Source: an uncultured Bryobacteraceae bacterium
Lineage (GTDB): Bacteria > Acidobacteriota > Terriglobia > Bryobacterales > Bryobacteraceae
Length of the DNA stretch: 64,000 bases
NCBI GenBank assembly: GCA_937924525.1
Contig: CALDSU010000005.1
Coordinates: forward strand, 558,001 to 622,000
Direction of reading: 5' to 3'
Part shown: positions 27,002-34,751 of the stretch, piece by piece
Layout of the letters: every line of letters begins with the position of its first letter
How positions within the stretch are numbered: the stretch's first letter is position 1
The notes under the pieces: generated by a model
What the model was told of the DNA's origin: nothing
What the model saw: only the letters and a program-made list of their open reading frames with translations
Database searches by the model: none
Made by a program: the position numbers and the translations under genes

Positions 27002-27347
27002 ATGGAATGAAGTGGATACGGCGATTTCCGGCTGCCTCGAAGAATCCCTTCGCGGGTAATTTTGTAGCCTGACGCTTGCCGTGGCGGCTGCCGCTTGGTG
27101 GGTCTTGCCGGTGACCTCCCCGTGGCTCACTGAAAATCAACGCGCACCGCACCGATACCCGGGAGACGGTGATCCGGCTGGCGCCAGAAAACTGAACCTC
27201 CCGCTTGCTCCGGCGGCAGCTTTCCGCGGAGAACCGGTTCGCGGGGCCGCGCGCAGGGAGAGCGGGGCGGAGCGAAGCGGCGGCCCGTCCAACGCCGCCA
27301 TCATCCATTATTTCCGCGAGCCGGCGGGCGGGTATTGTAGTAAAGAC
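27002..27347. other. Gap between tRNA-Pro and the ABC ATPase gene
   Basis: 346 bases without a convincing gene. A short hairpin (CCCTTCGCGGG followed by TAATTTT, near 27047-27063) may end the tRNA transcript. An open frame continuing the ABC gene upstream to 27081 has no conserved sequence and no ribosome site; I regard it as non-coding. No integrase gene or attachment-site duplication of the tRNA end was seen within the window. Confidence 0.5.
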
Positions 27348-28547
27348 GTGGTGCTGGCGCAGAACATCTCCAAGCGGTTTGAGCTGTATCGTCATCCCGC
27401 GGACCGGTTGCGGCAACTGATCCCGTTCCGGCGGGCGGGCCAGTCCGGCGAGTTCTGGGCGCTGCAAGGGGTGAATCTCCACGCCGAAAAGGGCGAAACC
27501 GTGGGCATTATCGGACCCAACGGCTGCGGCAAAAGCACGCTGCTCCAGATTGTGTGTGGCATTCTGCGGCCGACCACCGGCCGGGTGGTCACGCAGGGGC
27601 GGATCGCGGCGCTGCTCGAGCTGGGCGCGGGCTTCAACCCCGAGTTCACCGGCCGGGAGAACGTATTTCTGAACGGGGAAATCCTGGGGCTGAGCCGCCG
27701 CGAGGTGCAACAGATCCTGCCGGCGATCGAGGAGTTCGCCGGCATCGGCCGATTCTTCGACCGGCCCGTGAAGGAGTATTCGAGCGGCATGTACGTCCGG
27801 CTGGCGTTCTCGACCGCCATTCACGTCGATCCCGAGGTGCTGGTGGTGGACGAGGCGCTCGCGGTGGGCGACGCGGCGTTCGCCAACCGGTGCGTGCGCA
27901 AGTTCCAGGAGTTGCGCCAGCGGCGCGTGACGGTGCTGTTTGTGTCGCACGATCTGGGCCTGGTGAAGCTGCTGTCGCATCGCGCGGTGCTGCTGATGGG
28001 CGGGCGGGTGGCCGCAGAGGGCGCACCGCGGGACGTGGTGAACCGGTACATCGGGCTGGTGCTGGAAAAAGAGCGTCAGACGGAACCCGCGCGGGCCGCG
28101 GAGACGGCCGGAAGCTATCAGCATGGAGATGGCGTGAGCCGCCTGGAATCGGTGGAACTGTTGGACCAAGCGGGTGAACCGGCGCGCTCCCTGCGCAGCG
28201 GCGAGGTGTGTGTGATCCGCATCCAGGCGCGATTCGCCCGGCCCGCGGCCAGTCCGATGATCGGGATTCTGATCCGCAACCGCATCGGCATGGAGGTCTT
28301 CGGCACCAACACGCGCATCGAGCAGATCGAGTTGGGCGACTTCGCCCCCGGCGACGCGATTCAGATCGATTTCCGGTTCCGCTGCTGGCTGACGGCGCAC
28401 GAGTACACGCTGACCGCGGCGGTGCAGCACCCCGACGGGTCCAGCCAGGATTGGATCGACGACGCGGTGACGTTCCAGGTGCTGGATCACCGGGCGCTGG
28501 CGGGCGTGGTGAACCTGTGTCCGGAAATCTCCTGGGAGCGGCAATGA
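27348..28547 (+). CDS. Wzt-like polysaccharide ABC transporter ATPase
   Basis: 399 residues from a GTG (27348, or GTG 27351); the frame is open to 27081 but conservation begins with VLAQNISKRFELY. Walker A is GPNGCGKST (about 55), the signature is KEYSSGMYVRLAF (about 141), and Walker B is VLVVDEALAVGD (about 164). Residues about 260-399 form a C-terminal Wzt-type beta domain that binds the polysaccharide before export. The family energises O-antigen or teichoic-acid export with a two-subunit ABC-2 permease, but no permease or glycosyltransferase gene is in this window. It overlaps the next gene by 4 bases. Confidence 0.88.
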   Translation: MVLAQNISKRFELYRHPADRLRQLIPFRRAGQSGEFWALQGVNLHAEKGETVGIIGPNGCGKSTLLQIVCGILRPTTGRVVTQGRIAALLELGAGFNPEFTGRENVFLNGEILGLSRREVQQILPAIEEFAGIGRFFDRPVKEYSSGMYVRLAFSTAIHVDPEVLVVDEALAVGDAAFANRCVRKFQELRQRRVTVLFVSHDLGLVKLLSHRAVLLMGGRVAAEGAPRDVVNRYIGLVLEKERQTEPARAAETAGSYQHGDGVSRLESVELLDQAGEPARSLRSGEVCVIRIQARFARPAASPMIGILIRNRIGMEVFGTNTRIEQIELGDFAPGDAIQIDFRFRCWLTAHEYTLTAAVQHPDGSSQDWIDDAVTFQVLDHRALAGVVNLCPEISWERQ

Positions 28548-28831
28548 AAGCGCGCATTTCCGTGCGGGTCCAGCCGAACGCCAGGAAGACGGGGCTCGCC
28601 GCCGCGGAGGAAGGGGTGTTCCGGCTGTCGGTCCGGGAGCCGGCCACCGAAGGGCGCGCCAACGAGGCGTGTCTCCGCGCGCTGGCGGCATTGCTGGACG
28701 TGCCACGGTCGCGGGTGACGCTGATCGCTGGCGCAACCAGCCGGAACAAGGTTTTCGAGATCGCGGGCGTGGAGAAGGACGAGGCGCAGCGCCGGCTCCT
28801 GGCGGCCGCACAGAGAGGAGACGTTACGTGA
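28544..28831 (+). CDS. DUF167 (YggU family) protein
   Basis: 95 residues from ATG 28544, overlapping the ABC gene stop (ATGA). The sequence carries VRVQPNARKTG, the LSVREPATEGRANEACLRALA block and VTLIAGATSRNK, the conserved core of the YggU/DUF167 family. The biological role is not known; members are small alpha/beta proteins found across bacteria and eukaryotes. It overlaps the M24 peptidase start by 4 bases (GTGA), so the three genes form a tightly coupled operon. Confidence 0.87.
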   Translation: MKARISVRVQPNARKTGLAAAEEGVFRLSVREPATEGRANEACLRALAALLDVPRSRVTLIAGATSRNKVFEIAGVEKDEAQRRLLAAAQRGDVT

Positions 28832-29994
28832 ACGTAGCCGCCATGCAGGAGGCCCTTGCCGCTCATGCGCTGAGCGGCTGGCTGTTTTTCGATCATCATC
28901 TGCGGGACCCGCTAGCCTACCGCATCCTGGGACTAGAGGCCGTGCGGCACGTGACGCGCCGCTGGTATTACTACGTGCCGCGAACGGGCGAGCCCGTCAA
29001 GCTGGTGCATCGGGTGGAGCCCCACGTGCTGGACGCGCTGCCGGGCGCCAGGCGGGTGTATTCGGGCTGGCGGGAGCAGAAGGTCTGTCTGGCGGAGCTC
29101 CTGGTTCCCGGCAGCCGCGTGGCCATGCAGTATTCGCCCGAGTGCGCGATTCCGTATGTGGCGATGGTGGACGCCGGGACCGTGGAACTGATCCGCGGCC
29201 TGGGCGTCGAAGTCGTCAGCTCGGCCGACCTGGTGCAGGAGTTCGAAGCGCGCTGGTCGGAAGAGCAATACGCCATGCACTGCGAGGCGGGCCGGCGGGT
29301 GGATGCGGTGCGGGCCGCGGCGTTCCAATGGATCGGGGCGCAACTCGCCGCCGGGCGCGAGCCCGGGGAGTTTGATGTGTACGGTTTTATCCGCGAAGCG
29401 TTCGCCCGCGAGTCGCTGGTTACCGGGCACGGGCCGATCGTGGCGGTCAACGCCCACGCGGCCGATCCCCATTACGAGCCCACCGCGGAGGCGCAGGCGC
29501 GGATCCGGCCGGGGGACTTCGTCCTGATCGACATGTGGGCGAAGCTGGACCGCGCGCGCGCCGTCTATTACGACATCACCTGGACCGGGGTTTGTGGGCC
29601 TCCGGACGGCCCGGTCCAAACGGTGTTCGAGGTGGTCCGCCACGCTCGCGACCAGGCCATCGCGTGCGTGCAGGCGGCCGTGTCCGCGGGGGAGACGCTG
29701 CGCGGTTTCGAGGTGGACGACGTGGCCCGCGGCGTGATCGCCGCCGCCGGCTTCGGCGAATTCTTCACCCACCGGACCGGGCACTCCATCGGCGAAGATG
29801 TCCACGGCGCCGGCGTCAACCTGGACAACCTGGAAACGCAGGACAACCGGCGCATCATCCCGGGGGTGTGTTTCTCCATTGAACCCGGCATCTACCTGGG
29901 TCCGTTCGGCGTGCGGTCCGAGGTGAACATGTTCGTGGGCGAGGGGGAGGCGCCCGTGACCGGTGAAGTGCAGCAGGCCCTGGTGCGCATCTGA
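28828..29994 (+). CDS. M24-family metallopeptidase (Xaa-Pro aminopeptidase-like)
   Basis: 388 residues from GTG 28828, 8 bases after GAGAGGAG, inside the end of the DUF167 gene. A creatinase-like N-terminal domain (about 1-145) precedes the pita-bread domain with the full di-metal set: Asp in VLIDMWA (about 235), Asp in VYYDITWTG (about 249), His in FFTHRTGHSIG (about 319), Glu in FSIEPGIYL (about 352) and Glu in RSEVNMFV (about 365). It probably removes N-terminal residues next to proline in the cytoplasm. It converges with the Oar-like gene across 57 bases. Confidence 0.9.
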   Translation: MNVAAMQEALAAHALSGWLFFDHHLRDPLAYRILGLEAVRHVTRRWYYYVPRTGEPVKLVHRVEPHVLDALPGARRVYSGWREQKVCLAELLVPGSRVAMQYSPECAIPYVAMVDAGTVELIRGLGVEVVSSADLVQEFEARWSEEQYAMHCEAGRRVDAVRAAAFQWIGAQLAAGREPGEFDVYGFIREAFARESLVTGHGPIVAVNAHAADPHYEPTAEAQARIRPGDFVLIDMWAKLDRARAVYYDITWTGVCGPPDGPVQTVFEVVRHARDQAIACVQAAVSAGETLRGFEVDDVARGVIAAAGFGEFFTHRTGHSIGEDVHGAGVNLDNLETQDNRRIIPGVCFSIEPGIYLGPFGVRSEVNMFVGEGEAPVTGEVQQALVRI

Positions 29995-30011
29995 TCGCCG
30001 ACGGCGGGAGC

Positions 30012-30038
30012 GGCGGACCTCCGCGCGGGAGGCCCGCC
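30012..30038. terminator. Hairpin between convergent genes
   Basis: CCTCC (30018-30022) pairs with GGAGG (30028-30032) and the stem extends through GGCGG/CCGCC with one A-C mismatch. It fills the 57-base gap between the M24 peptidase and Oar-like genes and could end both transcripts. There is no T run, so the call is structural. Confidence 0.4.
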
Positions 30039-30051
30039 CCGGGAGTCGCGA

Positions 30052-33000
30052 TCAGAAGAAGAACTTCGCCGCGATCATGATGAAGCGCGGCGTGCCTTCC
30101 TGCGTCGTGATGGCGCCAAACGCGCGGTTCGGAATCGCGTTGTTCGGTTTGCCGGCGTTCATGTGGTTGAACAGGTTCTGCGCTTCGAAGCGCAGTTGCA
30201 GGTAGCGGGTCTCCGATCCAAGTCCCACCTGTTTCATCAGGGCGTAGTCCCACTGGCTGAAGCCCGGGGCGCGCATGCCGTGGAGCGTGGCGCCCACGGC
30301 GCCGATGTCCATATCGATGACGGGCTTGAAGGCGTCCGGGTTGAAGTACGGAGTCAGTCCCGCCGAACCTTCCAGCGCGCGGTGCCCGGAGACCTGGTTA
30401 TCGTAGGGCACCCGCGGCTCGACGAACGAGGGCCGGCTGAGTTTGCCCTGGCCGATGGTGATGTAGTTGCGGCAGAATCCCGGCGCGCAAATCAGCGAAA
30501 ACGGCATGCCGCCGCGGTACAGGGTAGTGCCGGACATGGTCCAGCCGCCGATGAAGGCGTTCAAGAAGCGGTTGGCGTTGCCCGCCAGCTTTTTGCCTCG
30601 TCCGAAGGGCAGATCGTAGACGTAGTTGAACAGGAAGCGGTGGGTGACGTCGTAATCCGACAGCCCGTAGATCTCCTTCATGGGCTGGTTGGCTTGCGGC
30701 GGGCCATTGCTGTTGCCAATGGCGCCGACATTGTGAATGCCCTCCGCGCCGATGCCGCCGCCGGCGTGCAGCGCCTTGCCGAAGGTGTAGTTCGACAGAA
30801 AACTGAAGCCGCTCGCGTAGCGACGTTCCAACTGCACGTAGGCGGAATTGAAGTTCGAGTATCCGATCGGGTCGTTCACCGCCCAGAGTTCGCGCCAGAG
30901 CGGCATCACCTGCATGATGCGCCCGAGAAAGTTCGTCCGCCCGCCCTGCGTCGTGTTCGGCGGAATCTGGCCGAAGAAGGGATTGGTCACCTGTTTGTTC
31001 AAGTTAACTCCCAGCGTCTTGCCCAGCGTGTCATATGCATTCCTGACGCTGTGCAGGTTGCCGAAGAACGGCAGGCGGCGGCCGAAATTGCCGTTGTAGG
31101 CCGCCTCTACTACCCATGTGTTCGTGCCGGAGCCTAACTCGCGCTGAATGTTGAACTGCGCCACGTGCTCATAGCCAGGAAACTGATCGATTGCCGGCAC
31201 CACAAACCAGTTGCCGAGGGTGGAGTAGTTCAACGCGGTGACGTCGCGCGTGAACGGGACGTAGCCCAACCCGCCCGGGAGCGGGTTGTGAAAGCTGGCA
31301 GTGTAGGTGAGTCCGCCGTCGGGGGTGCCGTCCTGGCTGACCCGGGCGAAGTCGCCGAAGCCGACGTTGTCGACCGCCGAGGACAGGAACCGGTCGCCGG
31401 TCAGCGACAGGTAGACCTTGCCATAGCTGCCGCGGATCACCGTCCGGGGCATTACCTGGTAGGCGAAGCCGATGCGGGGCGCGATGTTGTAGGGATAACT
31501 CTTCTGGAGCGTTCTGCCGGGATACTCCTTGGTGCCCATCAGGGCGGCGCGCCCGAAAATGCCCTGGGAGATCCAATCCGGCGCGGCGAAGGTAATGCCC
31601 GCCTCTCGCTGCGCCACATCCCACGACCAGCCCGGATTCGGCCGCATGTCCCACTTGTAGTTGGGATCCCAGAAGATCTGCCGGTCGAAACGCTCGGTGC
31701 GCGGGGGTTCAAAGTCCCAGCGCACGCCCAGGTTAATGGTTAGTTTGGGGGTGACTTTCCAATCGTCCTGCAGGTAGGCGCCGTGATACCGCTGGAGCGA
31801 CGCCGGTCCCGCGATCTGCACGCCCTGGCCCCAGGTGGCGATGCCGAGCAGAAAGCTGGCCATGGGGTGTCCGTCCACCGGGTTGTCGTAGTACTGCGAG
31901 GTGACGCGGCGCTCGGTGGCGAGCCCGAAACTGCCCCCGTTGGTGACGTTGCTGTAGTAGCGCCGGTGCTCGTATCCAAGTTTGATGGTGTGCTTGTTCC
32001 ACAGTTTCTGAAGCGCGACGGAGCCCACGTAACTGGTGTCGCGGGAAGCGAACACGTTGCCGCCGCCCAAGGCGCCAATGTGACTGCCGGTGCTGATCGT
32101 GGGCACGCGATTGCGCGTGGTGCCCAGCAGATTCACAACCTCGCGCGGCAAGTTCCACGCGGAGGAGTCCGCGTCGACCTCGGTGCCGCGGAAAGTCATG
32201 GCGCGGACGGCCCCGCCCCGCAAGTTGAGGATCGTGGTCGGGCTCAACGTCCAGGTATGGTCCAGCGTCGCGGTGTAAGCCTGGCCCGTGGTGACATTCG
32301 TGGGCTGGAGCGGGCCGAACCAGCGGGTGTTGCTCGCCACGCTGTCGAAATACGACACGGAGCCGTGGGTCGTGTGCCGAGTGCTCCAGTTCTGGTCCAG
32401 CCGCCCGGTCCAGCGATTGTTGTCCGCCGGGTTGGACACCGACCCGACAAAGTTGCCCTCGTTGTTCGATCCTGGCAGAGCGGGCCGGTTGGGCTGTGGG
32501 TAGAACCCCATGTAAATCTTGGAAAGTTCGTTAAACCGGGCTTGCGGCACCCGGTTGCCGGGGAACGGACTGCGGCGGACCCGCGCGCCCTCGATGCGTG
32601 AGGTGAGCGGATCGTAAATCTGCGCGGGAACACCCCGGTCCAGCAGACTCTGCGAGAAGTCGCCCTGGCGTTCCAGGTCGGTGGGCACCGAACCGATGAC
32701 CGCGTTGCTGCCCGTGCGCCGCCGCGTGCCCTCATAGTTCAGGAAGAAGAACGTGCGATCCGTGCCGTTATACAGTTTGGGAATCCGTACCGGCCCGCCG
32801 AACGTTCCGCCGAAGACGTTGTCGTGGAACACGCCGCGATCGCGGCCGAAGCGGTTCGAGTTCCAATCGTTGGCGTTCAGTTTGTCGTTACGGAAGAACT
32901 CGTACACCGAACCGTGATACTGGTTGGTGCCCGAGCGGCTGATCACCTGCACCGCGCCGCCGGACAGCCGGCCGTACTCGGCCGACAGGCCGTTGGTGAT

Positions 33001-33636
33001 CACTTTGAACTCGGCGATGGCCTCGCGCGAGGGCACCGAGGGCGGTACATCGTGCAGGTAGCCGGTGGTCACCGGGATCCCGTCGATGAAGTACTCGATC
33101 TGCTTCGACCGGCTGCCGTTGATACGGAGGTTATTCTGGTCGCTGCCGCTGACGTTGGGCGTCAGAAACACAAAGGCCAGGGGATCGCGATTGTACTGGG
33201 GCAGATCCTGAATCCGCTTATTGTCGATCACCAGTCCCGCTTGGGCGTCTTCGGTCCGGATCAGGGGGACCTCCGCCGTCACGGTGACCCGCTCGGAGGC
33301 CGCCCCGATCTCCATGGCAATATCGAGCGCCACGCGATCGCCGACGCGCACCGGGATGCCGCTGCGCTCCACGGTGCGAAAACCCTGGAACTGGGCCGTG
33401 ACGGTGTATTCGCCCGGAATCAGGCCCGGGACGTTGTACCGGCCGTCCGCACTCGACCGGGTGCTGTGGGTGACGTTGGTCGCCACGTTGCGCACAGAGA
33501 TTTCCGCCCCGGGAACCACCGCTCCGGTGGCGTCGGTGACTTGCCCGCTGATGCTGGCGTTACCCGTCTGCGCTTGCAGAGTCGCGCCTAACAACGCGAC
33601 GGCGAAAGTAAACAAGCGAAAACATGAACGAACCAT
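30052..33636 (-). CDS. Oar-like TonB-dependent outer-membrane receptor
   Basis: 1194 residues from ATG 33636 (GGGAGGAGAAACC upstream). Signal peptide 1-22, carboxypeptidase-regulatory-like beta-sandwich (about 25-110; SGQVTDATGAVVPGAEISV), plug domain (about 120-260; RDPLAFVFLTPNVSG, INGSRSKQIEYFIDGIP), and a large beta barrel ending in the aromatic sequence FIMIAAKFFF. This architecture, named after Myxococcus Oar, is greatly expanded in Acidobacteriota. It is presumed to import or dock large or sugar-derived ligands using TonB energy. It is divergent from a LysR regulator with shared palindromes between them, suggesting substrate-linked control. Confidence 0.92.
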   Translation of the reverse strand: MVRSCFRLFTFAVALLGATLQAQTGNASISGQVTDATGAVVPGAEISVRNVATNVTHSTRSSADGRYNVPGLIPGEYTVTAQFQGFRTVERSGIPVRVGDRVALDIAMEIGAASERVTVTAEVPLIRTEDAQAGLVIDNKRIQDLPQYNRDPLAFVFLTPNVSGSDQNNLRINGSRSKQIEYFIDGIPVTTGYLHDVPPSVPSREAIAEFKVITNGLSAEYGRLSGGAVQVISRSGTNQYHGSVYEFFRNDKLNANDWNSNRFGRDRGVFHDNVFGGTFGGPVRIPKLYNGTDRTFFFLNYEGTRRRTGSNAVIGSVPTDLERQGDFSQSLLDRGVPAQIYDPLTSRIEGARVRRSPFPGNRVPQARFNELSKIYMGFYPQPNRPALPGSNNEGNFVGSVSNPADNNRWTGRLDQNWSTRHTTHGSVSYFDSVASNTRWFGPLQPTNVTTGQAYTATLDHTWTLSPTTILNLRGGAVRAMTFRGTEVDADSSAWNLPREVVNLLGTTRNRVPTISTGSHIGALGGGNVFASRDTSYVGSVALQKLWNKHTIKLGYEHRRYYSNVTNGGSFGLATERRVTSQYYDNPVDGHPMASFLLGIATWGQGVQIAGPASLQRYHGAYLQDDWKVTPKLTINLGVRWDFEPPRTERFDRQIFWDPNYKWDMRPNPGWSWDVAQREAGITFAAPDWISQGIFGRAALMGTKEYPGRTLQKSYPYNIAPRIGFAYQVMPRTVIRGSYGKVYLSLTGDRFLSSAVDNVGFGDFARVSQDGTPDGGLTYTASFHNPLPGGLGYVPFTRDVTALNYSTLGNWFVVPAIDQFPGYEHVAQFNIQRELGSGTNTWVVEAAYNGNFGRRLPFFGNLHSVRNAYDTLGKTLGVNLNKQVTNPFFGQIPPNTTQGGRTNFLGRIMQVMPLWRELWAVNDPIGYSNFNSAYVQLERRYASGFSFLSNYTFGKALHAGGGIGAEGIHNVGAIGNSNGPPQANQPMKEIYGLSDYDVTHRFLFNYVYDLPFGRGKKLAGNANRFLNAFIGGWTMSGTTLYRGGMPFSLICAPGFCRNYITIGQGKLSRPSFVEPRVPYDNQVSGHRALEGSAGLTPYFNPDAFKPVIDMDIGAVGATLHGMRAPGFSQWDYALMKQVGLGSETRYLQLRFEAQNLFNHMNAGKPNNAIPNRAFGAITTQEGTPRFIMIAAKFFF

Positions 33637-33716
33637 TGGTTTCTCCTCCCGCTGTTACCCAGGTGGCGATTCCGGCTCCCCATGGTGATCACCCGCTGGG
33701 GTCTCATGTGAAGTGC

Positions 33717-33778
33717 GTTGATTATGTATCAACTGAAAATGTAAAGTCCATAGACTTTTTTTTGCGATGAACTATACT
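33717..33778. promoter_or_regulatory. Divergent promoters overlapped by two palindromes (Oar / LysR)
   Basis: GTTGAT-TATGT-ATCAAC (33717-33733) and AAAGTC-CATA-GACTTT (33743-33758) are perfect inverted repeats, and the first also fits the LysR T-N11-A pattern. For the LysR gene, -35 TAGACT (33751) and -10 TATACT (33773) have a 16-base spacer. For the receptor gene on the minus strand, TGGACT (33750-33745) and CATAAT (33726-33721) have an 18-base spacer. The palindromes overlap elements of both promoters. A third palindrome, GGTGATCACC, lies at 33684-33693. Confidence 0.55.
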
Positions 33779-33804
33779 TTTCGTTGAGATTTGACAGGGC
33801 CAGC

Positions 33805-34701
33805 ATGCGCCACTTGAACTGGAACGGACTCTACAGCTTTTGGCTGGTCGCCCGGAGCGGGTCGTTTGCCGAGGCGGCCCGGCGGCTGCCCAGCACGACG
33901 GCGCAGGCCCTGCATAAACGAGTCCGCCAATTGGAGTGGGAGCAAGGCTTGCACCTCAAGTTGCTGCGCTCCCGGGGGGTCAAGGGGATCGAACTGACGG
34001 AAGCCGGCCGGCGGCTGCTGGACCTGGTCGACCCGGTTTTCGGAGGCCTGCCCCTGCTCGTGGCGGACCTGCGCCGGGAGGACGCGGGGCCGCTGACCGT
34101 GACCACCACGGGCTTCGTGGCGAACAACTACCTGCCGGGGGTCATGAGAGAGTACCGCGCACGCTACCCTGGCGTGCTGGTTTCCGTCCGGGTGCGGAGC
34201 GAATCCGACGTGATCGCGGCCACCGGCGCCGGCCAAGTGGATCTGGGAATCGGCGCGCTGGCCGGGAGCCCCGAAGGACTGACCGTAGCGGTGCGCGCGC
34301 CACTGACCATCCGGCTGATCGGCCCGGCCCGTTTCCGGTGGGACGGCGCACGCACCAGTTGGGGCGACGTGCTCCGGCATCCACTGGTGCTGCATGAACG
34401 GGTGAGCGTCCTGCGCGTGGCCCTCGAGCATCTGCTCAGCCGGAAGAATCTGCTGGCGAAGATGAAGATCGCGGCCGAAGTGACGACTCCGGAGTTGCTG
34501 CTCGAGATGGTGCGCGCCGGCTTCGGCGTCGGCGTCGTTCCGCTCGGGCCCCGCCTGGCGGAGAGCTTAAGCGATCTGTCCGCCATCGCTCCCCCGGAGG
34601 GACTGCCCCGGATCGACATCGCGGTGTTTCACAAGCGCAACCGGTACCTGCCGCGCTACATGACGGCGTTTGTAGAGACGGTGGCCGGCTTCATCGGGTA
34701 A
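33805..34701 (+). CDS. LysR-family transcriptional regulator
   Basis: 298 residues from ATG 33805; an upstream TTG at 33784 would add only 7 residues. The N-terminal winged helix (about 1-60; LYSFWLVARSGSFAEAARRL, TAQALHKRVRQLEW) is the LysR HTH, and residues about 90-295 form the two-lobed periplasmic-binding-like effector domain (LTVTTTGFVANNYLPGVMREY; QVDLGIGALAGSPEG). It probably controls the divergent Oar-like receptor and itself through the palindromes between them. The effector is unknown. The sulfatase follows after 50 bases and may be under separate promoter control. Confidence 0.9.
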   Translation: MRHLNWNGLYSFWLVARSGSFAEAARRLPSTTAQALHKRVRQLEWEQGLHLKLLRSRGVKGIELTEAGRRLLDLVDPVFGGLPLLVADLRREDAGPLTVTTTGFVANNYLPGVMREYRARYPGVLVSVRVRSESDVIAATGAGQVDLGIGALAGSPEGLTVAVRAPLTIRLIGPARFRWDGARTSWGDVLRHPLVLHERVSVLRVALEHLLSRKNLLAKMKIAAEVTTPELLLEMVRAGFGVGVVPLGPRLAESLSDLSAIAPPEGLPRIDIAVFHKRNRYLPRYMTAFVETVAGFIG

Positions 34702-34714
34702 TGGTGGTGAAGCG

Positions 34715-34743
34715 TTGGATTCCTCTGGTCCGCGGTCTATAGT
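34715..34743 (+). promoter_or_regulatory. Promoter for the sulfatase gene, nearly leaderless
   Basis: TTGGAT (34715-34720) and TATAGT (34738-34743) are spaced by 17 bases, a good sigma-70-type match. The expected start of transcription near 34750 is about 2 bases before the ATG at 34752, so AAAGGA in front of the ATG would not be in the message and translation would be leaderless. Confidence 0.5.
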
Positions 34744-34751
34744 CGAAAGGA

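Noticed and set aside
26900-27130. Minus-strand open frame containing SGRSDLNQRPPAPKAG
   Set aside because: It is the reverse-strand reading of tRNA-Pro, a well-known artefact of automatic annotation, and has no family support.
26847-28811. 654-residue minus-strand frame across tRNA-Pro and the ABC ATPase
   Set aside because: It crosses a tRNA gene and mirrors the ABC transporter; no motif was found.
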